Shown here in pieces: positions 51,931-59,672 of a stretch of 59,672 bases of DNA. The stretch lies in assembly GCA_946221035.1 (NCBI GenBank), contig CAMIME010000009.1, forward strand, positions 1 through 59,672, in the 5' to 3' direction. Source of the DNA: an uncultured Campylobacter sp. GTDB lineage: Bacteria > Actinomycetota > Actinomycetes > Mycobacteriales > Mycobacteriaceae. The stretch's first letter is position 1. Each line of letters opens with the position of its first letter. A program made the position numbers and the translations under genes. The notes under the pieces were generated by a model. That model saw only the letters and a list, made by a program, of their open reading frames with translations. It had not been told where the DNA came from and did not search any database.

Positions 51931-52920
51931 GTGAAGGTCCTCATCACAGGGGGCGCCGGCTACATCGGCTCCACCATCGCCTCGTGCTGCGCTGACGCCG
52001 GCATGACCCCCGTCATTCTCGACGACTACTCCACCGGCCTGCGCGTCTTCGCGCAGCGCTTCGCGTGCTACGAGGGCGACATCGCCGACGACGCCACACT
52101 CGACCGCATCGCCGCCGACCACCCCGACATTGATGCGGTGGTGCATTGTGCGGCCAAGATCGTGGTGCCGGAGTCCGTCGCTAAGCCGCTTGCGTATTAC
52201 GACAACAACGTGGGCAAGGCGATCCGCATGCTGGAGCGCCTCGACGTCCCGCGCGTCATCTTGAGCTCGACGGCGTCGATGTACGTGCCGGGGCCGGATT
52301 ACATGGTGGACGAGGCGAGCGCGGTCGACCCGCAAAGCCCGTACGCGGCGTCGAAGTGGATGCTCGAGCGCGTGCTGCGCGACACCGCCGCCACCGGCCG
52401 CATCCGCGCGCTCGCGCTGCGCTACTTCAACCCGATCGGCGCCGACCCTGAGCTGCGCACCGGCCTGCAGAACCCGCACCCCACGCACGCGTTGGGCAAG
52501 ATGATCTCCGCCCACGCAAGCGGCGCGCCGTTCACGGTCACCGGCGTCGAATGGCCCACACGCGACGGGTCGGGGCTGCGCGACTACATCCACGTCTGGG
52601 ATCTGGCCCGCGCGCACGTTGCTGCGCTTTCGCTTTTCGACGACTCCGTGTCCACCTACGACGTCATCAACCTCGGCACCGGCCGCGGCACCACCGTCTT
52701 CGAACTCGCCGCGGCGTTCGGCGACGCCACCGGCACCCCGCTTCAGGTGCGCACCGCCCCGCCGCGCGACGGGGACGTAGTTGGCTGCGCCTCGCGCACC
52801 GAGAAGGCAGAACGGGTCTTGGGGTGGCGCGCCGAGCGCTCGCTTACCGACGGCGTCCGCGACGCCCTCGCCTGGTCCGCCAAACTCCCCGACGTGTTGG
52901 CCGCGGAGGCTGCGCTGTGA
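51931..52920 (+). CDS. galE: UDP-glucose 4-epimerase
   Basis: 329 residues, extended SDR: VLITGGAGYIGSTIAS (NAD), ILDDYSTG, VVHCAAKIVVPESV, catalytic Ser in SSTASMYVPG and YxxxK in SPYAASKWMLE, then RYFNPIGADPE and GLRDYIHVWDLARAH. It provides UDP-galactose for the galactan part of the cell wall. Start GTG 51931, one base after the ccsB stop. Its TGA overlaps the start of the HTH remnant. Confidence 0.92.
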   Translation: MKVLITGGAGYIGSTIASCCADAGMTPVILDDYSTGLRVFAQRFACYEGDIADDATLDRIAADHPDIDAVVHCAAKIVVPESVAKPLAYYDNNVGKAIRMLERLDVPRVILSSTASMYVPGPDYMVDEASAVDPQSPYAASKWMLERVLRDTAATGRIRALALRYFNPIGADPELRTGLQNPHPTHALGKMISAHASGAPFTVTGVEWPTRDGSGLRDYIHVWDLARAHVAALSLFDDSVSTYDVINLGTGRGTTVFELAAAFGDATGTPLQVRTAPPRDGDVVGCASRTEKAERVLGWRAERSLTDGVRDALAWSAKLPDVLAAEAAL

Positions 52921-53178
52921 ACCCGCGTAATCAGCCCCGCAACAAGGGCGGCAAGGACGGCAGCGACAACCCGGTACTGCTGGCCATCGGCGCGCGGCTG
53001 GCGCAGCGGCGCCGCGAAACCGGCCGCCTCCAACAGGATGTTGCCGACGCCGCCGGGGTGTCGCGTTCCACCCTGCACACCATCGAGCACGGCGGGACGG
53101 GCGTGCGGTGAAAAAGTCGCCGCGGTGGCCCACGTCCTGGGGCTCGAACTGACCCTGGGCGCGCCAAGTGGCCCCTAG
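52917..53178 (+). pseudogene. Frameshifted XRE/HipB-type HTH regulator
   Basis: From GTG 52917 the frame codes an HTH (LLAIGARLAQRRRETGRLQQ, VADAAGVSRSTLHTIEHG) and then stops at TGA 53109-53111 after GTGVR. Skipping one base (T53109) restores EKVAAVAHVLGLELTLGAPS to TAG 53176, the usual end of this family. So one extra base (or two lost) broke the gene, unless a +1 shift at CGG-TGA occurs. It overlaps the galE stop. HipB-like proteins usually pair with a toxin kinase; none is present here. Confidence 0.7.
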
Positions 53179-53182
53179 TGGG

Positions 53183-54301
53183 TTAGGGGAAGAGCAGTTG
53201 CATGGCGCCGGGTGGGTGGATGGGGTTGTCGACGGGGACTCCGCGTGGTGAGTGCCACCTTGGTCTTCCGTCGTCGACGTCGATGCGGCCCCATTTTGGT
53301 TTGTGGGGGTTGTCGTCGTTGGTGCGGTTGTGGAACCGGCACAGCGGTACGAGGTTCGCCGCGTTGGTGTCCCCACCCTGTGACCAGGCGTGGATGTGGT
53401 GGGTCTCACACGATTGGGCGGCGTGCCTGCATCCGGGCACCGGGCATCCTGGGGTGACAAGGGCGGCGAGGTCGCGTTGCTTCTCGTTGGCGAAGCGTGC
53501 CCCGCGGTACATGTTCACCGCCCCTTCAACGGGGTGAAACACCGCCACATCGAGCGTGTCGCCGAGGTGCTGTGCGAGGTATTCCGCACCGGTGATGGTG
53601 GTGCCGTCGGTCATGTGCAGCACGGTGTCGTCGCCGTCGCCGTTGAGGATGCGCAGGTGCACATCCAGTGGGATGAGGATCATGGGGCGCGGTACTGCGC
53701 GGGCGATGAATTCGCCTGCAACCTCGTCCACATCCGCCGCGTCGGTGCCGTCGGTGCTGGTGGTGGTGGGGGTGTGGAAGAGGGTGAGGAAGCGCGCCAG
53801 CATCTGCGGCCCGGCCGGTAGGTCGGGGTTGAGGTTCTGTCGTAGGAAGAACTCAAGATCGGCGATGTCGCGCTCGGAGGCGGTGATGATGATGGTGCGG
53901 TACCCGCAGCGTGAGCGCAGGATCCGCACCCCGGGTGTGGGGGCTTTCGCGGGTGTGTTGATGAGTTCGGCCAACTGTTGCTTCAGGCGGCGAAAGGAGC
54001 CTGTGATGCGCAGTGCTTTGCACCTGAGTGCCCACCGGTCTGCTTCATCCTCGACGCGGCGGAGTTTGGACTCGATGTAGGCGAGTTGGTCGATGCTGCG
54101 CCCTGAGCCGAGTGCGAGGATGAGCGCGTCGCGTTGCTGCTTGCGAAACCGGGTGGGGCCGTAGTAGGTGTCGTGGACGCGGCGAAAGCCGGTGAGGAGG
54201 TGTGGGGTCAGGCCTGCGTTTGTGGCGGCGGCGTGGTCGAAGCCGGCGAGGGCTTTAAGCCCTGCCGTTGAGAGTGCTTCGAGGAGTTCGCCGAATGTCA
54301 T
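53183..54301 (-). CDS. DUF222/HNH endonuclease-type protein (13E12 family)
   Basis: 372 residues: an N-terminal DUF222 helical region and a C-terminal HNH nuclease motif with C-x4-C (PGCPVPGCRH), then CETHHIHAWSQGGDTNAANLVPLCRFHN. This is the actinobacterial 13E12-type family, often multicopy and sometimes a phage integration site in mycobacteria. Its activity is unproven. ATG 54301 chosen for the family's MTFGELLEAL-like start. It lies tail to tail with the broken HTH gene and beside the DnaA boxes at 54355. Confidence 0.85.
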   Translation of the reverse strand: MTFGELLEALSTAGLKALAGFDHAAATNAGLTPHLLTGFRRVHDTYYGPTRFRKQQRDALILALGSGRSIDQLAYIESKLRRVEDEADRWALRCKALRITGSFRRLKQQLAELINTPAKAPTPGVRILRSRCGYRTIIITASERDIADLEFFLRQNLNPDLPAGPQMLARFLTLFHTPTTTSTDGTDAADVDEVAGEFIARAVPRPMILIPLDVHLRILNGDGDDTVLHMTDGTTITGAEYLAQHLGDTLDVAVFHPVEGAVNMYRGARFANEKQRDLAALVTPGCPVPGCRHAAQSCETHHIHAWSQGGDTNAANLVPLCRFHNRTNDDNPHKPKWGRIDVDDGRPRWHSPRGVPVDNPIHPPGAMQLLFP

Positions 54302-54354
54302 AGCCTCAGACGCTATCCACCCACCCCACCAGAGCGGAAGCCCCCACCGAAAAC

Positions 54355-54384
54355 TGTGGATAACTCCCGACACGGTTATCCACA
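54355..54384. promoter_or_regulatory. Inverted pair of perfect DnaA boxes
   Basis: TGTGGATAAC (54355-54364) and GTTATCCACA (54375-54384) are 10-bp arms, each containing the exact consensus TTATCCACA. CTATCCACC at 54313-54321 is a further partial match. The pair lies 54 bases upstream of the HNH gene start. The rest of 54302-54434 holds nothing else recognisable. Confidence 0.8.
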
Positions 54385-54434
54385 ACCACCACCCGCCACA
54401 ACCCCACGACCAGCCGAAACGGCGGTTCCCGAAA

Positions 54435-54689
54435 CTACTCCCCCCGGCGGCGTCGGCGCTCGTCTTCCTCGCGGCGCTTGCGCTCGGCCTCCTCGCGGGC
54501 GCGGCGTTCCTTGAATCGATTCTTCTCGATGTTCCAGAGGAACTCCTCGTCATCATCCGGGCCCTTGATCGCGGGCGGTTCCGGCGCGGCGTAGCGTTCG
54601 CGCGAGCCGGGGCCGAACGCCTTCCACATCAGGTACGCGGCCAGGACAACCAACGCGATCAGCAGCACTCTTCCCATGACTTCCAACAT
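54435..54689 (-). CDS. Small single-helix membrane protein with charged tail
   Basis: 84 residues: an N-terminal membrane helix (VLLIALVVLAAYLMWKAFG), a Pro/Asp-rich linker (PEPPAIKGPDDDEEF), and a very basic/acidic helical tail (RFKERRAREEAERKRREEDE) likely to form a coiled coil or bind nucleic acid or acidic lipid head groups. ATG 54689 or 54677 (the latter with GGAAG upstream). Divergent from the DUF4229 gene. Function unknown. Confidence 0.65.
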   Translation of the reverse strand: MLEVMGRVLLIALVVLAAYLMWKAFGPGSRERYAAPEPPAIKGPDDDEEFLWNIEKNRFKERRAREEAERKRREEDERRRRRGE

Positions 54690-54717
54690 ACTTGGCCGCC
54701 GGATAGGGTTAGGCGTT

Positions 54718-54990
54718 GTGACGGACCAAATGAAAGCCATCGCGATCTACGGGCTCGACCGGTTGCTGCTGTTCATCGGGTTGACCGTGGTGATCCAGGT
54801 TTTGTCGCTTGCGGTGGGGGCGCCGGTGCCGGTCATCATGTCGGCGCTGTTGGCCCTGATTGTGGCGTTTCCGCTTTCGATGCTGATCTTCAAGAAACAC
54901 CGGCTCGCCGCCAACGCCGCGGTCGAAGAGATGAAGGCGCAGCGTCGCGGCCGCAAGGAGTGGATCGAAAACGAGCTGGCGCAGCGCTAG
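54718..54990 (+). CDS. DUF4229 family small membrane protein
   Basis: 90 residues with two membrane helices (LLLFIGLTVVIQVLSLAVG and IMSALLALIVAFPLSMLIF) and a basic tail (AQRRGRKEWIENE), the DUF4229 layout common near menA in actinobacteria. GTG 54718 lies 8 bases after TAGGGT (54704-54709): leaderless. Its TAG overlaps the convergent ABC ATPase stop in CTAG. Confidence 0.75.
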   Translation: MTDQMKAIAIYGLDRLLLFIGLTVVIQVLSLAVGAPVPVIMSALLALIVAFPLSMLIFKKHRLAANAAVEEMKAQRRGRKEWIENELAQR

Positions 54991-55748
54991 TTGCGGCCGA
55001 GTTCGTGGCTGAGGGCCTCGAGCTCGCCGCCGCCGGCCATCTGGTGCGTGAGCTCCTCCAGGGTGACTTGGGAGCGGGGGGCGTCGAGCTCCTGGCGGCC
55101 GAGCTTCAAAATGGTGAAGTGGTCGCCGACCAGGTAGGCGTGGTGGGGGTTGTGCGTCACCAGCACCACGGCGATGCCCCTCTCGCGCGCGGCGGCGACG
55201 AAGCGCAGCACCACACCGGATTGCTTCACGCCGAGCGCGGCGGTCGGCTCGTCGAGGATGAGTACGCGCGCGCCGAAGTACACGGCGCGCGCGATCGCCA
55301 CCACCTGGCGTTGCCCGCCGGAGAGGTTGCCGGCCTCCACGTCGACGTCGGGGATGTCTACGCCCATCTGCCGGAGCTGCTCGGCGCAGACGCGTTTCAT
55401 CTCCGCCTCGCGCAGCGCGCCGAAGCGCCCGGTCAGCTCCTGGCCCAAAAAGAAGTTGCGCCAGACGCTGAGCTCGTCGACGATCGCCAAGCTCTGGTGC
55501 ACCGTGGCAATGCCAGCCGAGATGGCGTCGCGGGGGGATGAGAGTGAGGCCGGATGGTCGTCGATAAGCAACGTGCCCGAGGTGGGCTGATGGATGCCGG
55601 AGAGGATCTTGATCAGGGTGGATTTGCCTGCGCCGTTGTCGCCGAGGACGCACGTGACCTCGCCGGCGCGCACTGCAAGGTCGACGCCGCGCAGCGCCTC
55701 AAAACTGCCGTACGACTTCGTGATGCCGCGAAGGGAAATGACCGCCAT
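54987..55748 (-). CDS. Sugar ABC transporter ATP-binding protein (FrcA-type, single ATPase domain)
   Basis: 253 residues: Walker A GDNGAGKSTLI, the carbohydrate-uptake type loop LLIDDHPASLSSPRDAISAGIATVHQ, signature LSGGQRQVVAIARAV, Walker B VLILDEPTAALG, H-loop LVTHNPHH. Unlike RbsA it has one ATPase domain, so a homodimer must form. It is the last gene of a three-gene unit (binding protein, permease, ATPase) read leftwards; ATG directly precedes the permease stop region. Substrate probably a monosaccharide or polyol; not determinable. Confidence 0.88.
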   Translation of the reverse strand: MAVISLRGITKSYGSFEALRGVDLAVRAGEVTCVLGDNGAGKSTLIKILSGIHQPTSGTLLIDDHPASLSSPRDAISAGIATVHQSLAIVDELSVWRNFFLGQELTGRFGALREAEMKRVCAEQLRQMGVDIPDVDVEAGNLSGGQRQVVAIARAVYFGARVLILDEPTAALGVKQSGVVLRFVAAARERGIAVVLVTHNPHHAYLVGDHFTILKLGRQELDAPRSQVTLEELTHQMAGGGELEALSHELGRN

Positions 55749-56771
55749 TTAACGCCCCTTCGTGAACTTTGCGAACGACGTATTCGTCAGCACCGCGACC
55801 AACAGCGTGGCGCCGAGGAAGAACTTGAACCAGTCCGGGTTCCACCCGGCGTAGACGATGCCCTGGTTGGTCATGCCGAAGATCAGCGCGCCGATCGCCG
55901 TGCCGACGGCCGTCCCGCGCCCACCCGTCATCGCGCAGCCGCCGATGACGGCCGCGATGATGTAGAGGAATTCGTTGCCCACACCCTGGCCGGCCTGGAT
56001 CGAATCGAACGCGAAGAGCGTGTGCATGCCGACGAACCACGCGGCGAACCCGACCCCCATGAACAGCGCGATTTTCACGCGGCGCACCGGGACGCCCACG
56101 GCGCGCGCCGCGTCCTCGTTGCCGCCGACCGCGGTGATCCAGTTGCCGAACTTCGTGCGGAACAACAGGTATGACGCTAACGCCACGAACAGGATCCACC
56201 ACAGCACCGTCACGCTCACGCGCACGTCGCCGAAGTGGAACGTGCCGGCGAAGAAGGCGCGCGCGGAGGGGAAGCCCTCCATGTCCGCGATGGTCGGCGT
56301 GGCCACCTGGCCGGTGACCAGCTTCGTCACCGCCAAATTCAGGCCCTGGAGCATGAGGAAGGCGGCGAGGGTGATCAGGAAGGAATCGATGCCCGTGCGC
56401 GTGACCAACAATCCGTTGAGTGCGCCGATGGCCAGCGAGATCCCCAACGCCAGCAGTGCGCCCACCCAGGAGTTGAGGTGCAGGTTGTAATTCAGCATGG
56501 TGGCGGCCAGCGCGGCGGTGGTCACGGCCACGCCGGAGGAGAGGTCGAACTCCCCGCCGATCATGAGCAACCCCACCGCCAGCGCCACAATCCCCAGCGT
56601 GGAACTTGCGTACAGCGTGGTCGCCAGGGCCTCGAAGGAGCGAAACGCCGGCGCAACGGCAAGGAAGAACGCGAAGATGGCCGCGAAGCCCAGCAGGCTC
56701 GCGAACTCGGGGCGCCGGATCAGGCGGCTGAGCCCGGTGCGGGTGCGCAACCGGTCGTCGCTGCTCGTCAT
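55749..56771 (-). CDS. Sugar ABC transporter permease (RbsC/FrcC-type)
   Basis: 340 residues with about ten helices and the BPD_transp_2 pattern: GGEFDLSSGVAVTTAALAATML, GLLVTRTGIDSFLITLAAFLMLQG, and YIIAAVIGGCAMTGGRGTAVGTAIGAL. It moves the sugar released by the neighbouring binding protein. It overlaps the binding-protein gene by four bases and abuts the ATPase gene, so the three are one operon. Confidence 0.9.
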   Translation of the reverse strand: MTSSDDRLRTRTGLSRLIRRPEFASLLGFAAIFAFFLAVAPAFRSFEALATTLYASSTLGIVALAVGLLMIGGEFDLSSGVAVTTAALAATMLNYNLHLNSWVGALLALGISLAIGALNGLLVTRTGIDSFLITLAAFLMLQGLNLAVTKLVTGQVATPTIADMEGFPSARAFFAGTFHFGDVRVSVTVLWWILFVALASYLLFRTKFGNWITAVGGNEDAARAVGVPVRRVKIALFMGVGFAAWFVGMHTLFAFDSIQAGQGVGNEFLYIIAAVIGGCAMTGGRGTAVGTAIGALIFGMTNQGIVYAGWNPDWFKFFLGATLLVAVLTNTSFAKFTKGR

Positions 56772-57760
56772 CGCATGCCTGCCTTCGCCGCCTCAGCGAT
56801 CGCGTCCACGTTCGACGCGTCCACGAACGACGGCCCCGTGTACACCGGCTGCCCGCCGCCGAGCGTGCCGCCGTTGCGTTTCGCTATCCACAGCGCATCG
56901 ACGGCCAAGTACCCCTGCAGGTAGGGCTGCTGGTCCACCGCCCACGCGACGCGGCCGTCCTTGATCGCCCCAACGAGCTCAGCGTTGGTGTCGAACGTGG
57001 CCACGGCGGCCGAAGCCCCCGATTGGGCCACGGCCTCCACCGCCCGCATGGCCACGGGCGCTTGCAGCGAAAGCACGGCATCCACGCTACGGTCCTGCGC
57101 CAGCTTCGACGTGATGGTCGATTGCACCGACGTCAGATCCTGGCCGTTGACGTAGAGCAGTTCCACGGAGCCGCCGCCAAGGCCCTCGCGCGCGCCGGCG
57201 CAGCGGGCTTCCTGGGAGGAGTTGCCCTGCTCGTGGATGATGCACAGGACGCGCTGTTTGCCTTCCGCGGCCAGGCGTTCGCCCGCGGCGCGGCCGGCGA
57301 CCGTTTCGTCCTGGCCGAAGAACCCGCTCAGGCCGTAAGTCTGGTACGCCGTCATGCCCGCGTTGAGCCCCACGACCGGGATGCCGCGGTCGACCGCGAA
57401 ACGGGCCGCCGGGCCGATCGCCTCCGCGTTGGGCAGCGTCACGGCGATGCCGTCGACTCCCGCGTCCACCGCGGAGCGCACGAAGTTCGCCTGGTTGGGG
57501 GCCTGCGGGTCGGAGGAGTAGCGCAGCTCGATGTTGTCCTTCTTCGCTGCGTCTTCCGCGCCCTTGCGCACGAGGTCCCAGTACGTGTCGCCTGGGGCGC
57601 CGTGGGTCACCATCGCAACGACGTAGCGGGGGGTGTCCACGCCGCCCGCCGTCGCGCCGTCCGGGTTCGTGCGGGGTGCCCCGCCTGTCGACGAGCACCC
57701 GGCCACCAAACCGGCCACCACACACAGCACTGCAGCAAGTGTTCTCCGTCTGGGCAACAT
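56768..57760 (-). CDS. Sugar-binding lipoprotein of the ABC transporter
   Basis: 330 residues of the periplasmic-binding-protein type I (ribose-binding) family. Lipoprotein signal TLAAVLCVVAGLVAGCSS, then YVVAMVTHGAPGDTYWDLVRKGAEDAAKK, VDGIAVTLPNAEAIG, GIPVVGLNAGM and WAVDQQPYLQGYLAVDAL. It delivers substrate to the permease. ATG 57760 chosen; no Shine-Dalgarno is clear upstream. Confidence 0.88.
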   Translation of the reverse strand: MLPRRRTLAAVLCVVAGLVAGCSSTGGAPRTNPDGATAGGVDTPRYVVAMVTHGAPGDTYWDLVRKGAEDAAKKDNIELRYSSDPQAPNQANFVRSAVDAGVDGIAVTLPNAEAIGPAARFAVDRGIPVVGLNAGMTAYQTYGLSGFFGQDETVAGRAAGERLAAEGKQRVLCIIHEQGNSSQEARCAGAREGLGGGSVELLYVNGQDLTSVQSTITSKLAQDRSVDAVLSLQAPVAMRAVEAVAQSGASAAVATFDTNAELVGAIKDGRVAWAVDQQPYLQGYLAVDALWIAKRNGGTLGGGQPVYTGPSFVDASNVDAIAEAAKAGMR

Positions 57761-57802
57761 TGTGAAAGTGTCGTCCAAACCACTTCACGCCGTCAAGTGA
57801 CG

Positions 57803-58708
57803 TCAACCGAACAGCGCGGCGATGACCAGCATTGCGGGAAGCGACAGGAAGGTGGTCAGGAACACGGTGTCGCGGCAGATGACTTCCCCGGAGCGGTAAG
57901 TTGCCGCGTAGTTGTACACGTTTTGCGCCGTGGGCAGGGCGCACAGGATGACGGCGGCGTAGAGCTCGGCGCCGGCGAGCCCGAGCCCCCGGCCGAAGGC
58001 GTATGCCAACAGGGGCATGACGGTGAGTTTGAGGGTGGAAGCTGTAGTCGTCGGTAAGCGATGGCTGCGAAGCACTTTTTCGCCGGTAAGGGAGGCGCCG
58101 AAACTCATGAGGATCATCGGGATGGACGCGCCGCCGAGAATGTTCAGGGGCGCGAGCACCGGGTCGGGCACGCGCAGCCCGAAGAAAGAGACGGCGAAGC
58201 CGGCAAACGACGCCAGCACCACGGGCGCGGTCAGCCCCGAGACCATGGAGCGGGCGAATCCGCTGGAGCCGCGGTCGAGCCCCGCGATGACGACGGGGGA
58301 GAGCACCGCCATCTGCAGCACGAGTGCGGGCACGACGTAGGTGGCGTCGCCTAAGACGTAGACGGCGATCGGCAGGCCGATGTTCACCGAGTTGTAGTAG
58401 CTCGCGCTCGCCGCCCCCGCCATGGTCTCCGCCGGGTCCTGGCGGAAGAAGAGGCGGCTAAGCAGCCAGTACAGAAGCATCGTGCCCACTGTGGCCAGGG
58501 TGATCACAGCCACGACGGGGGAGAAGAACGCGTCGGTGTCGCTCACGGCCACCGAGGAGAAGATCAATGACGGGGTGGCCACGTAAAATGCGATCCGGTT
58601 GAGCATAAGGCGTTCCTCGCCCGGCCCGATCACGCCTTTTTGGGCAAGCAGCCAGCCCGCGCCGATCACCGTGAAGATGATGGCGAAGCCGGTAAGTACG
58701 TCGAGCAC
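57803..58708 (-). CDS. AEC (auxin efflux carrier) family transporter
   Basis: 301 residues with about ten helices in two five-helix halves; AEC features: VIGAGWLLAQKGVIGPGEERLMLNRIAFYVATPSLIFSS is the N-terminal segment (38-residue region), YYNSVNIGLPIAVYVLG, and ALPTAQNVYNYAATY near the end. Such carriers export or import small organic acids such as malate. GTG 58708 lies 6 bases after TAGGAT (58715-58720, complement): leaderless. The sugar ABC genes begin 43 bases further on the same strand. Confidence 0.85.
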   Translation of the reverse strand: MLDVLTGFAIIFTVIGAGWLLAQKGVIGPGEERLMLNRIAFYVATPSLIFSSVAVSDTDAFFSPVVAVITLATVGTMLLYWLLSRLFFRQDPAETMAGAASASYYNSVNIGLPIAVYVLGDATYVVPALVLQMAVLSPVVIAGLDRGSSGFARSMVSGLTAPVVLASFAGFAVSFFGLRVPDPVLAPLNILGGASIPMILMSFGASLTGEKVLRSHRLPTTTASTLKLTVMPLLAYAFGRGLGLAGAELYAAVILCALPTAQNVYNYAATYRSGEVICRDTVFLTTFLSLPAMLVIAALFG

Positions 58709-58742
58709 GGTTCGATCCTAGGCCCCGGTGTTCACCCCGGCC

Positions 58743-59672
58743 TTAGGGGACTTGGATGTATGGCACCGGCTGACCGCCGAAGAAGACGTAGCCGCCCCAG
58801 GCAAGCGCGAGCGCCGTCAATGCCGACCACAAAAGCATTGCCTTGCCGTTGATGCCCAGCACCGGGATGAGATCGCGTCCCTTTGCACCACGGCGCACTA
58901 CCAGGATTGAGGCGACCGCGAACGGCAGCGCCACAAATCCGGCCAGCGCCGGCAGGTAGGACATCGCCAACACCACGGACACGATGAAGGGCATGAGGGT
59001 GAGGGTGGTGAAAAGGGTGCGCGAGGCTTCGTCGCCAAGCTTGACGGCCAAAGTGCGCTTGCCCGCGACCGCATCGGTGTCGATGTCGCGGATGTTGTTG
59101 GCCAAGTTCACCGAAGCGCTGATGGATCCGATAGCGAGTGCGAGCAGGAAGCCCTCCCAAGTCACGATGCCGGACTGCACGAACTCGGTGCCCATCACGG
59201 CGACCAGCCCGAAGAACACGAACACCGACAGCTCGCCGAGACCCGCGTACCCGTAGGGGTTGCTGCCGCCCGTGTAGAACCAGGCGGCCGCGATGCACAC
59301 CGCACCGATGAGCACCAGCCACCACGCGTCGGCCATGACAGCGAGGATCACGCCCACGATCGCTGCCGCCGCAAACGCCGCGAACGCCGCCAACTTCACG
59401 TCCTCCGGACGCGCTAGCTTCGACGCCGTGAGCCGTGTCGGGCCCGTTCGGTCCTCGTCGGTGCCGCGGATGCCGTCGGAGTAATCGTTGGCGTAGTTCA
59501 CACCGATAATCAGTGCCCACGCCACGATCATTGCGAGCAGCGCGCGACCGAGGTGCGCCTGGCCGTACAGCGCCGCCGCACCGGTGCCGGCGATGACCGG
59601 CGCGACCGCGTTCGGCCAGGTGTGAGGACGGGCGGCCTGCCACCAGTCGTGGAAGGAGGCCTGGTTGGGGGT
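58743..59672 (-). CDS. menA: 1,4-dihydroxy-2-naphthoate polyprenyltransferase, 5' end cut by the window
   Basis: UbiA-family membrane enzyme attaching the polyprenyl tail to DHNA, the last-but-one step of menaquinone synthesis; menaquinone is the acceptor for the sdhCAB product. The frame is open to the right edge (HDWWQAARPHTWPNA upstream of the first internal ATG at 59531), so only a few N-terminal residues are missing. First Asp motif NYANDYSDGIRGTD, second NNIRDIDTD, and about eight helices. It is the last gene of its strand before the AEC gene. Confidence 0.95.
   Translation of the reverse strand, partial: TPNQASFHDWWQAARPHTWPNAVAPVIAGTGAAALYGQAHLGRALLAMIVAWALIIGVNYANDYSDGIRGTDEDRTGPTRLTASKLARPEDVKLAAFAAFAAAAIVGVILAVMADAWWLVLIGAVCIAAAWFYTGGSNPYGYAGLGELSVFVFFGLVAVMGTEFVQSGIVTWEGFLLALAIGSISASVNLANNIRDIDTDAVAGKRTLAVKLGDEASRTLFTTLTLMPFIVSVVLAMSYLPALAGFVALPFAVASILVVRRGAKGRDLIPVLGINGKAMLLWSALTALALAWGGYVFFGGQPVPYIQVP

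Noticed and set aside
58722..58741. GGCC...GGCC inverted repeat between the AEC gene and menA as a terminator
   Set aside because: The middle pairs mismatch and no T run follows on either strand.

Overview
This is chromosomal DNA of a high-GC Corynebacterium (roughly two-thirds G+C by eye). Evidence: mycothiol synthesis (mshA), a corynebacterial-type lpd/sdhCAB start, a ChrSA/HrtBA heme-stress locus, the senX3-regX3 pair behind gpmA, a 33-codon ribosomal protein bS22 gene, and many genes whose start codon lies 6-8 bases after a TANNNT box (leaderless transcription). From mshA to menA the order resembles the Mycobacterium tuberculosis Rv0486-Rv0534c segment, with insertions. No tRNA, rRNA, CRISPR array, transposase or prophage was seen, and no gene-free stretch exceeds 300 bases.

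Layout: 1-5.5 kb carries the end of lpd, an SRPBCC protein and sdhCAB (central carbon and respiration). 5.5-10.4 kb holds small envelope-type proteins (DUF445, DUF2516, LmeA-like, methyltransferase, DUF2505). 10.4-14.9 kb has murB and two acyl-CoA ligase genes, each with the same palindromic operator. 14.9-19.5 kb has an orphan MinD-like ATPase and the divergent chrSA / hrtBA heme sensing and export genes. 19.5-28.4 kb has mshA, a secreted trypsin-like protease, gpmA-senX3-regX3, a cysteine-rich protein, ppx, a Pro/Glu-rich membrane protein and proC. 28.4-30.5 kb has a small HTH protein, bS22, a HAD phosphatase and a glutaredoxin-like protein.

30.5-51.9 kb is a heme and cytochrome c maturation island: hemA-hemC-hemD-hemB, two membrane proteins and a P-type-ATPase-like protein that has lost its catalytic residues, hemE-hemY, then (after an insertion) hemL, a phosphoglycerate-mutase-like protein, and a ResA/CcdA/ResB/CcsB system. 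The products supply heme to respiratory enzymes such as SdhC and to c-type cytochromes, and HrtBA protects against excess heme. Between hemY and hemL sit two lower-GC orphan NTPase genes: an archaeal-type AAA ATPase with a winged-helix C terminus, whose start codon lies in a perfect 15-bp inverted repeat, and a DUF4143 ATPase/PD-(D/E)XK protein, preceded by four iterons with 23-bp period. They flank a DedA-type gene.

51.9-59.7 kb has galE, a frameshifted HTH gene, a DUF222/HNH (13E12-type) gene beside an inverted pair of perfect DnaA boxes, two small membrane proteins, a sugar ABC transporter, an AEC transporter and the 3' part of menA (runs off the right edge).

The least expected signal is not a gene: the 11-mer GCTTATCGACG occurs 12 times on both strands, against an expectation of a few hundredths from base composition, in intergenic DNA and in three different coding phases.
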